Shown: piece after piece, positions 27,368-36,022 of the stretch
Layout: each line of letters begins with the position of its first letter
Position numbering within the stretch: position 1 is the first letter of the stretch
Assembly: GCF_946480385.1 (NCBI RefSeq)
Contig: NZ_CAMLJP010000001.1
Span: forward strand, 1-64,000
DNA from: an uncultured Azospirillum sp.
GTDB lineage: Bacteria > Pseudomonadota > Alphaproteobacteria > Azospirillales > Azospirillaceae
Length of the DNA: 64,000 bases
Direction: 5' to 3'
Program-made: the position numbers and the translations under genes
Notes under the pieces: model-generated
What the model was told of the DNA's origin: nothing
Seen by the model: only the letters and a program-made list of their open reading frames with translations
The model's database searches: none

Positions 27368-29278
27368 TCAGTGCGCCGCCGCTTGCACCTGCCAGGCACG
27401 GAAGGCGAGGTTCGCCGAATCCTGGTCCGGCCGCTTGTAGGAGGCGAAGCGGCGGTCGCGGATGCGGCCCTGCGCCTCGCGCCACACCCCGTTCCAGTCG
27501 ATGGCGCCGTCCGCCAGCAGCCGGTTTTCGATGATGCCCAGCAGGGCTTCGTTGACGGTCGACACGCCGATGTTCTGCGTCGCCAGCACCAGCGCGTCGG
27601 GCGCGCGTTCCAGCGTGGCGCGCAACCGCGTGTGCCCGCCGCAGGACCCCCAGAAGACCAGCGCCGTGGCCGGTGCGATCTCCGTCATGGTGGAGTCCTC
27701 GTGATAGCTGTGCCCGCGATGGATGACGATGGACGGGGTCAGCCCTTCGCGCGCCATCCAGTCCCAGGCGGCGGCACGACCGGCGTCGCTGGCGCCGGGC
27801 TCGTCGGCGACGATGACGATCCGGCGTCCGTGGCGGTCCGGGCTGATGGCGACGGTGAAGCCCGACTGGCTGTGGAGCGCCCAGCCCTGGGCACGGTGCT
27901 GCCGCAGGAAGCCGCGGAAGGAGGCCCGGCCGTCGGGATCGTCGTAGAAGGTCATCCGCTGGACGTTGATGCCGTTGCGGAACAGGCGCTGCCCGGTCAG
28001 GACGGGCAGGGCGGCCGGCGGATGGCGCTGGAGGAAGCGTTCGGCCTCGAAAGCCGGGGTGGCCGGGCGGCCCGACAGGCGCATCGCATGCAGGCTGCCG
28101 GCAAGTCCGGCCATGATCCGGGCCGGCGTCTCGCCGGTCCCGCTCCGGGCCGGCGTTTCGCCGGTCCCGTGGTACCACGCCGCCAGCTCGTCCTCCAGGG
28201 CGGCGCGGACGGCGTGGTTGTCCAGATCCATGGCGTCGGCCAGCGCGCCGATCACCATGGCGGCGTCGGCTCCGGGAACCGGCGCGTCCGGGGCCGGCAG
28301 CAGGGCCCGCAGGCTCTCGCGCATCAGCTCCCGCGCGATGGCGGGATTGGTGCCGAACAGGCTGGCCGCCCGGCCGCCGCCGACCGTCGCCACGAAGAAA
28401 TCGGCCCACAGCGGCCGTGTCCGCTCTGCGCGCGCGAGGTCGAGAAGGCTTCGCCGCTCCTGCTTGAGCTGGATTTGCAGGATGTTGACCAGCCCGTCGA
28501 GCGAGGAGGTGTAGAGCTGCGGCCCGATCCGCGCGATCAGCCCGAGCAGATCCTCCGCCGACAGCGCCATGGCGATGCGGAAGCGGTCGGCCGGCGGATC
28601 GTCCACCATGTCGTCGAGCAGCGCGCCGATCTTCGGCGCCATCGCGGCCGGATCGCGCGCGAGCGAGGCGGCCAGCGCCTTCGCCGCCTGGATCTCCAGC
28701 GCCCGCAGATCGGGCTTGCCCAGGCGTTTGCGCAGTTCGTGCCGCGTTTCGTAGAAGGGCAGCCCGGTGTCGAGTGCCCGCGACAGCAGTCGGAGGTCCA
28801 GCGCGAGGGCGATGATCTCCGCGCCGCCGGGACGGCCGATCATCTGGTCCGCGGCTCCGACCGCGTCGAAGGGCGCCAGCGCCGCCGCCCCGCGCAGGGC
28901 GGCCAGCGCCGCCGCGCCGGGGAACAGGCTGGAACAGCGGAAGGCGTCCGCCGGCGACCGGCGGGCCAGTTCGGCGAACGCCTCGTCCCCGCCGGACAGG
29001 GCATCGAGCACGGCCTGACCCGCCGGTTCGTGATCGGCGCAGGTGCCGGGAGCGTCGGCGGGACGCGCGGCCGATGGCTGCCCAACCGGGGCTTGCGGCT
29101 TCGGCGGAGCGGGTACGGTCAGCCCGGCGGACTGCAGCGGCGGGGGCAGGGTCTGGGCCGCCGCCAAGACGGTCCAGCCGGCCACCAGCGCCGCGCCGGC
29201 GATCCATGACAGCCGGTGCGCCAAGCGCCGTGGCAACGGAACCGTGGGGTGGCCGGGAGGCGAGCAACCGGGGTGCAC
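27368..29278 (-). CDS. Exported protein with caspase-like C-terminal region
   Basis: I do not recognise a named family for the full 636 residues. A signal peptide (about residues 20-42, LSWIAGAALVAGWTVLAAAQ) precedes a Pro-rich linker and a helical domain. Near the C-terminus a segment reads IVIHRGHSYHED..., then about 20 residues later LVFWGSCGGHTRL and ATQNIGVSTVNEALLGI. A His and a following Cys in GH...SCGG order resembles the clan CD (caspase/gingipain) catalytic pair at roughly His523 and Cys546. A 9-residue direct repeat (GTGETPARS/GTGETPARI) lies upstream. GTG 29278 is preferred since GAGG precedes it; a TTG start at 29311 is possible. Confidence 0.6.
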   Translation of the reverse strand: MHPGCSPPGHPTVPLPRRLAHRLSWIAGAALVAGWTVLAAAQTLPPPLQSAGLTVPAPPKPQAPVGQPSAARPADAPGTCADHEPAGQAVLDALSGGDEAFAELARRSPADAFRCSSLFPGAAALAALRGAAALAPFDAVGAADQMIGRPGGAEIIALALDLRLLSRALDTGLPFYETRHELRKRLGKPDLRALEIQAAKALAASLARDPAAMAPKIGALLDDMVDDPPADRFRIAMALSAEDLLGLIARIGPQLYTSSLDGLVNILQIQLKQERRSLLDLARAERTRPLWADFFVATVGGGRAASLFGTNPAIARELMRESLRALLPAPDAPVPGADAAMVIGALADAMDLDNHAVRAALEDELAAWYHGTGETPARSGTGETPARIMAGLAGSLHAMRLSGRPATPAFEAERFLQRHPPAALPVLTGQRLFRNGINVQRMTFYDDPDGRASFRGFLRQHRAQGWALHSQSGFTVAISPDRHGRRIVIVADEPGASDAGRAAAWDWMAREGLTPSIVIHRGHSYHEDSTMTEIAPATALVFWGSCGGHTRLRATLERAPDALVLATQNIGVSTVNEALLGIIENRLLADGAIDWNGVWREAQGRIRDRRFASYKRPDQDSANLAFRAWQVQAAAH

Positions 29279-29624
29279 GTCGATGGCTGCCTCGAACCTG
29301 GGATGGAACAAGGGTGAGCGGGATGGCTCCGCCTTACGGGCTACCCCTTAAGACCTAAACTATGCAGGCAATCGAGGATTTGTCACGCTCCCTGAGGGTC
29401 CGAGCCGCAGATTGGTATGAATTGCCGTAAATTGTCGGAAAACCGGCCGGCCGAGGGTCGGACGGCAGTGGCGGAGTACCCCGCACTGGCCGTTCGCGAC
29501 TGCCGGAATAGCCCGGCGGGGCATGGACAGAGAAGCTTCGCATACCAATCCTCAATCCTTCGTCCGGCGCGGCCCTTCCTCCGGTGTGGCAGCCAGGACA
29601 CCGGTGGCGAGAAGGAGGGTGCGT
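29279..29624. other. Intergenic region with long inverted repeat
   Basis: No gene is convincing here. ATTGGTATG at 29411-29419 is complemented by CATACCAAT at 29541-29549. Between them is a GC-rich stretch able to form further short hairpins, such as the CCGGCCGG segment near 29443. The region should hold promoters for the two divergent flanking genes. Confidence 0.4.
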
Positions 29625-30395
29625 ATGCGTGCATACCGTCTCTTGGCCCATAGCCGTGCCTGCCTCCTCGCCTCCCTGCTTGTCGTCGCTCCTTTATTCT
29701 TATCCTTATCCGCGGTACCGGCCGCGGCGCAGACGCCGGTGGACCTGGAACTGGTCCTGGCGGTGGACGTGTCCGGCAGCGTCGACCCGGACGAGGCGAA
29801 GCTGCAGCGCAACGGCTATGTCCAGGCCATGCTGAACCCGAAGGTGCAGGCGGCGATCCGCGGCGGCCCCTTCGGCCGGGTCGCCGCCACCTATGTGGAA
29901 TGGGCGGGCGAGAGCCATCAGCACATCGTCGTCGCCTGGACCGAACTGAGCGATCCGGCCAGTGTCGAGCGTTTCGCCGCCATGGTGGCGGAGGCGCCGA
30001 TGATGACGGAGCAATGGACCTCGATCAGCGCCGCCATCGACTATGTCGTCCCGCTGTTCGACAACAACGGGTTCGAGGGCATGCGGCGGGTCATCGACAT
30101 TTCCGGGGACGGCGAGAACAACCGCGGCCGCCCGGTGGAGGAGGCGCGCGACGCCGCGGTCGCCCGCGGCATCACCATCAACGGGCTGCCGATCCTGAAT
30201 GACCGACCCAACCCCTGGGGCGGCGCGGCGCCGAACGACCTGGAGGGCTATTACCGCGACCATGTCATCGGCGGGCCGGGCGCCTTCCTGGTGCCCGCCC
30301 GCGACTTCGACGCCTTCGCCGACGCCATTCTCAGCAAGCTGCTGCTGGAGGTGTCGGGCATCCAGCCGGCCGGGCTGGATTTCGCGGCACGCTGA
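29625..30395 (+). CDS. DUF1194 von Willebrand A-type exported protein
   Basis: The 256-residue protein has a signal peptide (LLAHSRACLLASLLVVAPLFL..AAAQ). One DUF1194/VWA domain follows, with the metal-ion site LVLAVDVSGSVDPDEAK, TSISAAIDYVVPLF and VIDISGDGENNRGRPVEEARD. DxSxS binds Mg or Mn in such folds. Periplasmic location is predicted. Role is unknown; VWA domains usually bind proteins. ATG 29625 has GAAGGAGGG at good spacing. A small lipoprotein gene converges on it 13 bp downstream. Confidence 0.85.
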   Translation: MRAYRLLAHSRACLLASLLVVAPLFLSLSAVPAAAQTPVDLELVLAVDVSGSVDPDEAKLQRNGYVQAMLNPKVQAAIRGGPFGRVAATYVEWAGESHQHIVVAWTELSDPASVERFAAMVAEAPMMTEQWTSISAAIDYVVPLFDNNGFEGMRRVIDISGDGENNRGRPVEEARDAAVARGITINGLPILNDRPNPWGGAAPNDLEGYYRDHVIGGPGAFLVPARDFDAFADAILSKLLLEVSGIQPAGLDFAAR

Positions 30396-30408
30396 GCGGA
30401 ACGGGGTG

Positions 30409-30597
30409 TCAGTCCACCGCGCGGTCGATGGCGCGGCCGGCCTTTTCCGCCGGACCCGGCGGGTCGATGGCGTCCTTGATGCTCTGGCCGGCGTTGTCGA
30501 TGGACTCGCCGGCCCGCTCGGCCGGACCGTCCTTGTGGCAGGCGGCCACGGCGACCAGCGGCAGGACCAGGACGGCGGTGCGCAACAGCGTCAGCAT
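30409..30597 (-). CDS. Small lipoprotein, entericidin-like
   Basis: The 62-residue product has a lipoprotein signal with cleavage at LVAVAAC, Cys20. Two repeated units follow (GPAERAGESIDNAGQSIKDAI and GPAEKAGRAIDRAVD), amphipathic and Ala/Asp-rich. Size and organisation resemble entericidin-type or similar cell-envelope lipoproteins. An AGAAGGAGA ribosome site precedes it. Function is unknown. Confidence 0.7.
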   Translation of the reverse strand: MLTLLRTAVLVLPLVAVAACHKDGPAERAGESIDNAGQSIKDAIDPPGPAEKAGRAIDRAVD

Positions 30598-30720
30598 GAC
30601 GGTCTCCTTCTTGTGGCGCGCGGCGTCCGGTGACGGGCGGCGCGCTGCGGTGCGATAGGGAACGGCACGGCCGGGCTTTGGGTTCGGCGGCCTAGCCGAT
30701 TGCTCCGCTGACGGTCACGC

Positions 30721-30737
30721 TTGGGCTTGGGCTTGCG
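30721..30737 (+). promoter_or_regulatory. Sigma54-like -24/-12 element before eutB
   Basis: TTGGGCTTGGGCTTGCG has GG at 30723-30724 and GC at 30735-30736, exactly 10 bp apart, matching the sigma54 -24/-12 GG-N10-GC rule with TTGC at the -12. It lies about 112 bp upstream of eutB. Ethanolamine is a nitrogen source, so nitrogen control would make sense; no activator site was identified. Confidence 0.4.
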
Positions 30738-30848
30738 CGGATGGGCTATCTCCCAACGCGGATCCCCGCATTTTGTGTTCTACGGTCAACTGCCCGCCGC
30801 GTTGCCCGTGCCACTCTCGTCCCAGGATGAGACGGGCGGGAGGCCGGC

Positions 30849-32240
30849 ATGGCTGGGTACCATTGCGATCTGGGGCGGCAGCGCCACCGTTTCGACGATC
30901 TGAAGGCGGTGATGGCCTGCGCCTCGCCGCGTCGGTCGGGGGACGAACTGGCGGGCATCGCCGCCGAAACCGACGAGCGGCGGGTGGCGGCGCGCATGGT
31001 GCTGGCCGACCTGCCGCTGAAGATTTTCCTGACCGAGGTGCTGGTCCCTTACGAAACCGACGAGGTGACCCGCCTCATCATCGACCGCCATGATGCCGAG
31101 GCCTTCCGGCCCGTGGCGCACATGACGGTCGGGCAGTTCCGCGACTGGCTGCTGTCCTATGACGCCGACAGCGCGGCGCTGGCGGCGCTCGCCCCCGGGC
31201 TGACGCCGGAAATGGTGGCGGCGGCGTCCAAGCTGATGCGCAACCACGATCTGGTCTGCGTCGCCGCCAAATGCTCGGTCGTCACCAGATTCCGGACGAC
31301 GGTCGGGCTGCCGGGGCGGCTGTCGAGCCGGCTGCAGCCCAACCACCCGACCGACGACCCGACCGGCATCGCCGCCTCGACGCTGGACGGGTTGCTCTAT
31401 GGCATCGGCGACGCGGTGATCGGCATCAACCCGGCGACCGACAACGTCCCGGCCTGCATCGCGCTGCTGGAGATGCTGGACGCCGTGCGCGCCCGCTTCG
31501 ACATTCCGGTGCAGTCCTGCGTGCTGGCCCATGTCACCACGACGATGCAGGCGATGGAGCGCGGGGCGCCGGTCGATCTGGTGTTCCAATCCATCGCCGG
31601 CACCGAGAAGGCCAATGCCGGCTTCGGCGTCACCCTGTCGCTGCTGGCCGAGGCGCAGGAGGCCGCCAAATCGCTGAAGCGCGGCACCATCGGCGACAAC
31701 GTGATGTATTTCGAGACGGGGCAGGGGTCCGCCCTGTCGGCCGACGCCCATTTCGGCGTCGACCAGCAGACGGTGGAGGCCCGCGCCTATGCCGTCGCCC
31801 GCGCCTTCGACCCGCTGCTGGTCAACACCGTGGTCGGCTTCATCGGCCCCGAATATCTCTACGACGCCAAGCAGATCACGCGGGCCGGGCTGGAAGACCA
31901 TTTCTGCGCCAAGCTGCTGGGCGTGCCGATGGGCTGCGACGTCTGCTACACCAACCATGCCGAGGCCGACCAGGACGACATGGACGTCCTGATGACGATG
32001 CTGGCCACCGCCGGCGTCAATTTCCTGATCGCGGTGCCGGGCGCCGACGATGTCATGCTGAACTACCAGAGCCTGTCCTATCACGACGTGCTCGGCCTGC
32101 GGCATCTGCTGAAACGCCCGCCGGCGCCGGAGTTCGAAGCGTGGCTGGACAAGGCCGGATGGCTCGACGAACAGCGTCGCCTGCCGCCCTGGCCCGACCA
32201 GAGCCTCGTCGTCTCCGCCCTGCTGGGGAGTGCGGCCTGA
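30849..32240 (+). CDS. eutB: Ethanolamine ammonia-lyase heavy chain EutB
   Basis: EutB is the large catalytic subunit of the adenosylcobalamin-dependent lyase that turns ethanolamine into acetaldehyde and ammonia. The 463-residue protein (E. coli 453) has the family core: ETDEVTRLIID, VGLPGRLSSRLQPNHPTDDP, the substrate-binding QSIAGTEKANAGFGVTLSLL and VNTVVGFIGPEYLYDAKQI. The GGGAGG ribosome site lies 5 bp ahead of the ATG. It overlaps eutC by a TGATG junction. No microcompartment genes follow, so this is the simple eutBC-eat type of system. Confidence 0.96.
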   Translation: MAGYHCDLGRQRHRFDDLKAVMACASPRRSGDELAGIAAETDERRVAARMVLADLPLKIFLTEVLVPYETDEVTRLIIDRHDAEAFRPVAHMTVGQFRDWLLSYDADSAALAALAPGLTPEMVAAASKLMRNHDLVCVAAKCSVVTRFRTTVGLPGRLSSRLQPNHPTDDPTGIAASTLDGLLYGIGDAVIGINPATDNVPACIALLEMLDAVRARFDIPVQSCVLAHVTTTMQAMERGAPVDLVFQSIAGTEKANAGFGVTLSLLAEAQEAAKSLKRGTIGDNVMYFETGQGSALSADAHFGVDQQTVEARAYAVARAFDPLLVNTVVGFIGPEYLYDAKQITRAGLEDHFCAKLLGVPMGCDVCYTNHAEADQDDMDVLMTMLATAGVNFLIAVPGADDVMLNYQSLSYHDVLGLRHLLKRPPAPEFEAWLDKAGWLDEQRRLPPWPDQSLVVSALLGSAA

Positions 32241-33004
32241 TGAGCGAGACCCAGAAGGATCCGTGGGCGCGCTTCCGCAGCGCCACCCGTGCCCGCATCG
32301 CGCTCGGCCGCAGCGGCGATGCCCTGCCGACCAAGGCTCTGCTGGAGTTCCAGCTGGCCCATGCCCGTGCCCGCGACGCCGTGCACAGCGCGGTCGATTT
32401 CGACCGGCTGGCCGCCGACCTGTCGCCGCTGGAGACCATCCGCGTTCACAGCGCGGCATCCGACCGCCCAACCTATCTGCGCCGGCCCGATCTCGGCCGC
32501 CGGCTCGATCCGGCCAGCGCTGCCGCCTTGCCCGCCGGGGAGTGGGACCTGCTGTTCGTGATCGCCGACGGGCTGTCGGCCGCCGCGGTGCAGGTCAACG
32601 CCGCGCCGCTGGTCCATGCCTGCGTGGCGCGGCTTGGGCATCTGCGCATCGGGCCGGTGGTGCTGGCCGGACAGGCGCGGGTCGCTCTGGGCGACGAGGT
32701 GGCGGCGGCCATGGGCGCCCGGCTGGTGGCGCTGCTGGTGGGCGAGCGGCCCGGCCTGTCGGCCGCGGAGTCGCTGGGCGCCTATCTGACCTGGGACCCC
32801 AAGCCCGGCCGCGCCGATTCCGAACGCAACTGCATTTCCAATATCCATGCCGACGGCCTGTCGATCCAGACGGCCGCCGACAAGCTGTGCTGGCTCGCCA
32901 CCGAGGCGGCGCGGCTGAAACTGACGGGGGTCGCCCTGAAGGAGGACGCCCCGTCCCTTGCCGATCCGGACAACGAGAAAAACCAACGGATCGGCAATTC
33001 CTGA
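32240..33004 (+). CDS. eutC: Ethanolamine ammonia-lyase light chain EutC
   Basis: EutC is the small subunit completing the ammonia-lyase and contributing to cobalamin binding. The 254-residue sequence has TRARIALGRSGDALPTKALLEFQLAHARARDAVH, a segment typical of the family. VIADGLSAAAVQVNAAPL and a C-terminal ERNCISNIHADGLSIQTAADKL, which includes conserved Cys and His, follow. The ATG overlaps the eutB stop, so expression is coupled. Eat follows after 64 bp. Confidence 0.95.
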   Translation: MSETQKDPWARFRSATRARIALGRSGDALPTKALLEFQLAHARARDAVHSAVDFDRLAADLSPLETIRVHSAASDRPTYLRRPDLGRRLDPASAAALPAGEWDLLFVIADGLSAAAVQVNAAPLVHACVARLGHLRIGPVVLAGQARVALGDEVAAAMGARLVALLVGERPGLSAAESLGAYLTWDPKPGRADSERNCISNIHADGLSIQTAADKLCWLATEAARLKLTGVALKEDAPSLADPDNEKNQRIGNS

Positions 33005-33068
33005 GAGAGCGCCGCCAACGGCATCAACGCCTTGAATTGCAAAGCCTTGAACAGGGGCAGGAGGCAAC

Positions 33069-34481
33069 ATGTCTGGGAACACGAAACCTGAATTGAGCAA
33101 GAGCCTGAGCGGGCTCCATCTGTGGGGCATCGCCGTGGGGCTGGTGATCTCCGGCGAGTATTTCGGCTGGAGCTACGGCTGGGCGGCGGCGGGGACGCTG
33201 GGCTTCCTCGTCACCACGATCCTGATCGCGGCGATGTACACCACCTTCATCTTCAGCTTCACCGAGCTGACCACCGCCATTCCCCATGCCGGCGGTCCCT
33301 TCGCCTACAGCTATCGCGCCTTCGGGCCGACCGGCGGCTTCGTCGCCGGCTTCGCCACGCTGATCGAGTTCGTCTTCGCGCCGCCGGCCATCGCGCTCGC
33401 CATCGGCGCCTATCTGAACGTGCAGTTTCCAGGGCTGGACCCGAAGACGGCGGCGGTCGGCGCCTACATCGTCTTCATGGGACTGAACATCGCCGGCGTG
33501 TCCATCGCCGCCACCTTCGAGCTGTTCGTCACCATCCTGGCGATCATCGAGCTGGTGGTGTTCATGGGCGTGGTCTATCCCGGCTTCTCCTGGGCGAACT
33601 TCACCGCCAACGGCTGGGCCGGGTCGCCCAGCTTCAGTATGAACGCCTTCGGCGGCATCTTCGCCGCCATTCCCTTCGCCATCTGGTTCTTCCTGGCGAT
33701 CGAGGGCGCGGCGATGGCGGCGGAGGAAACCCGCGATCCCAAGCGCACGGTGCCGCGTGCCTATATCGGCGGCATCCTGACGCTGGTGGTGCTGGCTTTC
33801 GGCACGATGATCTTCGCCGGCGGCGTCGGCGACTGGAACGCGCTGTCGAACATCAACGACCCGCTGCCGCAGGCGATGAAGGCGGTCGTCGGTGAATCGA
33901 GCGGCTGGCTGCACATGCTGGTGTGGATCGGCCTGTTCGGGCTGATCGCGTCCTTCCACGGCATCATCATGGGCTATTCGCGCCAGATCTTCGCGCTGTC
34001 GCGCGCCGGCTTCCTGCCGCCGGTGCTGGCCCGCCTGCACCCGACCCGCAAGACCCCGCATTGGGCGATCCTGGCCGGCGGCGTCATCGGCATCGCCGCC
34101 ATCTACTCCGACGAGCTGATCAAGATCGGCGGCCAGCCGCTGACCGCCAACATCGTCACCATGTCGGTGTTCGGCGCCATCGTCATGTACATCATGAGCA
34201 TGGCGGCGCTGTTCCGCCTGCGCACCACCGAACCGGCGCTGGAGCGGCCCTACCGCGCGCCCTTCTATCCGGTGTTCCCGGCGATCTCGCTGGTGCTGGC
34301 GGTGCTGGCCCTGGTGACGATGGTCTATTACAACGCGCTGGTCTTCGGGCTGTTCGTGGCGCTGTTCGCGCTGGGCTACCTGTTCCACGTCGCCACCGCC
34401 GGCATGCGGGTGAAGGCCGGAGGCGCTTCGGGGCTGACGCACATGGATGCGTTCACCGAGGCGCGGACGATGGTGGATTAA
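33069..34481 (+). CDS. eat: Ethanolamine permease Eat
   Basis: This APC-superfamily permease, 470 residues with about 12 spans, is placed here as the ethanolamine importer because it directly follows eutBC. It shows the APC start LHLWGIAVGLVISGEYFGWSYGW, FIFSFTELTTAIPHAGGPFAY, and FHGIIMGYSRQIFALSRAGFLP. Those sequences match ethanolamine permeases rather than general amino acid permeases. AGGAGG precedes the ATG. A bidirectional terminator follows, shared with convergent phaZ. Confidence 0.92.
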   Translation: MSGNTKPELSKSLSGLHLWGIAVGLVISGEYFGWSYGWAAAGTLGFLVTTILIAAMYTTFIFSFTELTTAIPHAGGPFAYSYRAFGPTGGFVAGFATLIEFVFAPPAIALAIGAYLNVQFPGLDPKTAAVGAYIVFMGLNIAGVSIAATFELFVTILAIIELVVFMGVVYPGFSWANFTANGWAGSPSFSMNAFGGIFAAIPFAIWFFLAIEGAAMAAEETRDPKRTVPRAYIGGILTLVVLAFGTMIFAGGVGDWNALSNINDPLPQAMKAVVGESSGWLHMLVWIGLFGLIASFHGIIMGYSRQIFALSRAGFLPPVLARLHPTRKTPHWAILAGGVIGIAAIYSDELIKIGGQPLTANIVTMSVFGAIVMYIMSMAALFRLRTTEPALERPYRAPFYPVFPAISLVLAVLALVTMVYYNALVFGLFVALFALGYLFHVATAGMRVKAGGASGLTHMDAFTEARTMVD

Positions 34482-34506
34482 GAACGCTTGGTTGATTGAT
34501 GCCAGA

Positions 34507-34545
34507 GAAGGGGGGCGCCGGTTTTCGGCGCCCCTTCCGTTTTCA
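34507..34545. terminator. Terminator between convergent eat and PHA depolymerase genes
   Basis: GGGCGCCG-GTTTT-CGGCGCCC forms the core of a hairpin extended by GAAGG/CCTTC with a small bulge; a CCGTTTTC tail follows. It sits between two convergent genes and may serve both. Confidence 0.75.
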
Positions 34546-35769
34546 CTGCCCGTCGTGGCTTTGGATGAAGCTGCGGATTTCCGGCAGGATGCTTTCGCGC
34601 CAGCGGCGGCCGTTGAAGATGCCGTAATGGCCGACGCCCTTCTGGAAATGCGTCTTGCGCATCTCGTCCGGCAGCGACGAGCACAGCCGCTGCGCCGCGA
34701 TGGTCTGGCCGGGGGCGGAGATGTCGTCCAGCTCGCCTTCCACCGTCATCACTGCGGTCTTGGCGATCGCCGCCGGCTCCACCCTGCGGCCGCGGGACAT
34801 CATGGTGCCGTTGGGCAGGGCGTGCTTCTGGAACACCGTCTCGATGGTCTGCAGGTAGAATTCCGCCGACAGGTCCATCACCGAGAGATATTCGTCGTAG
34901 AAGCGGCGATGCTGCTCGGCCGAGTCGCCGTCGCCGCGGACGAGGTGGCGGAACAGCCCGACATGCTCGTTGATGTGGCGGTCGAGGTTCATCGACATGA
35001 AGCCCGACAGCTGGATGAAGCCCGGATAAACGCGGCGGAAGGCGCCCGGATAATAGACCGGGACCGTGGTGATGACGCTGCGCTCGAACCACTTCAGCGG
35101 GCGTTCCATCGCCAGCTTGACCGGCACCGTCGGGTTGGCCATCGGGTCGATCGGGCCGCCCATCAGGGTCATGCTGCGCGCCTGCACCGGCTCGTCCGCC
35201 GCCGCCATCAGCGACACCGCCGCCATCACCGGCACCGCCGGCTGGCAGACCGCGATGACGTGGGTGTTCGGCCCCAGGAAGCGGATCAGCTCCGCCACCG
35301 TGTCGATGTAGTCGTCCAGGTCGAAGCGCCCGGCCGACATCGGCACCAGCCGCACGTCGATCCAGTCCGTGATGTAAACGTCATGGTCGCGGATCAGCGC
35401 TTCCACCGTGCCGCGCAGCAGCGTGGCGTGGTGGCCCGACATCGGGGCGACCAGCAGCACCTTCGGCTGGCGCGGCGTGCCTTCCGGCTTGGCGAAGTTC
35501 AACAGCTTGCAGAAGGGGGACTGCCAGACGAAACGCTCGGTAACCGGCACCGTCTGCCCATCGACCACCGTTTCCGCCAGACCGAATGCCGGCTTGCCGA
35601 AGCGGCGGGTCGTCCGTTCCACCAACTCGGCCCCGGCGGCGACCGCCCGGCCCAGCTTGGTGTAGGACAACGGCATCAGCGGGTTCTGGAAGGTGTGCTG
35701 GGCGGCTTCGGCCCAGAAACGCATCGGCCGCATGGCGGCGTGTTGCATGTCGTACAGATGGTACAGCAA
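34543..35769 (-). CDS. phaZ: Intracellular polyhydroxyalkanoate depolymerase
   Basis: PhaZ mobilises the stored carbon polymer polyhydroxybutyrate. The 408-residue protein opens MLYHLYDMQHAA like known intracellular depolymerases. It has the alpha/beta-hydrolase core VLLVAPMSGHHATLLRGTV and HVIAVCQPAVPVMAA, where Cys replaces the usual lipase Ser as in Ralstonia PhaZ, with MTVEGELDDISAPGQT and KGVGHYGIFNGRRWRE carrying the Asp and His. A TTG start at 35769 with GAGG upstream is used since it matches the family N-terminus. Confidence 0.93.
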   Translation of the reverse strand: MLYHLYDMQHAAMRPMRFWAEAAQHTFQNPLMPLSYTKLGRAVAAGAELVERTTRRFGKPAFGLAETVVDGQTVPVTERFVWQSPFCKLLNFAKPEGTPRQPKVLLVAPMSGHHATLLRGTVEALIRDHDVYITDWIDVRLVPMSAGRFDLDDYIDTVAELIRFLGPNTHVIAVCQPAVPVMAAVSLMAAADEPVQARSMTLMGGPIDPMANPTVPVKLAMERPLKWFERSVITTVPVYYPGAFRRVYPGFIQLSGFMSMNLDRHINEHVGLFRHLVRGDGDSAEQHRRFYDEYLSVMDLSAEFYLQTIETVFQKHALPNGTMMSRGRRVEPAAIAKTAVMTVEGELDDISAPGQTIAAQRLCSSLPDEMRKTHFQKGVGHYGIFNGRRWRESILPEIRSFIQSHDGQ

Positions 35770-35964
35770 ATCAGATCCTCACGTCACGGCTGCCCCCGGT
35801 CGGCCAGGGTCGGTTATTCCTTCGATCAGCATATTGATCGTATTACCAACCATATCCTTCGTCAGGGGTCGCGTATAGGTCAAGAGCTTCTTCGCATTTG
35901 CAAAGCTCTGTTGTTAAAAGAACATTGCGCTGCACAAAAAATTATCAACCGCAACAATCCCGCT

Positions 35965-35994
35965 ATGACCAACGCGCGTGACTCCGTTGGTCAT
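35965..35994. repeat. Perfect inverted repeat in phaZ upstream region
   Basis: ATGACCAACG (35965-35974) and CGTTGGTCAT (35985-35994) are perfect 10-bp arms 20 bp centre to centre, in an AT-rich stretch 195 bp upstream of phaZ and 29 bp after the EEP gene stop. An operator or terminator stem are both possible. It has no T-tract in the useful direction. Confidence 0.55.
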
Positions 35995-36022
35995 ACTGAC
36001 GTTTTGGAATGGCTGCTGACGT

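Noticed and set aside
30849..34481. Ethanolamine microcompartment
   Set aside because: No shell proteins or eutJ/eutG-type genes are near; only the lyase subunits and permease are present.
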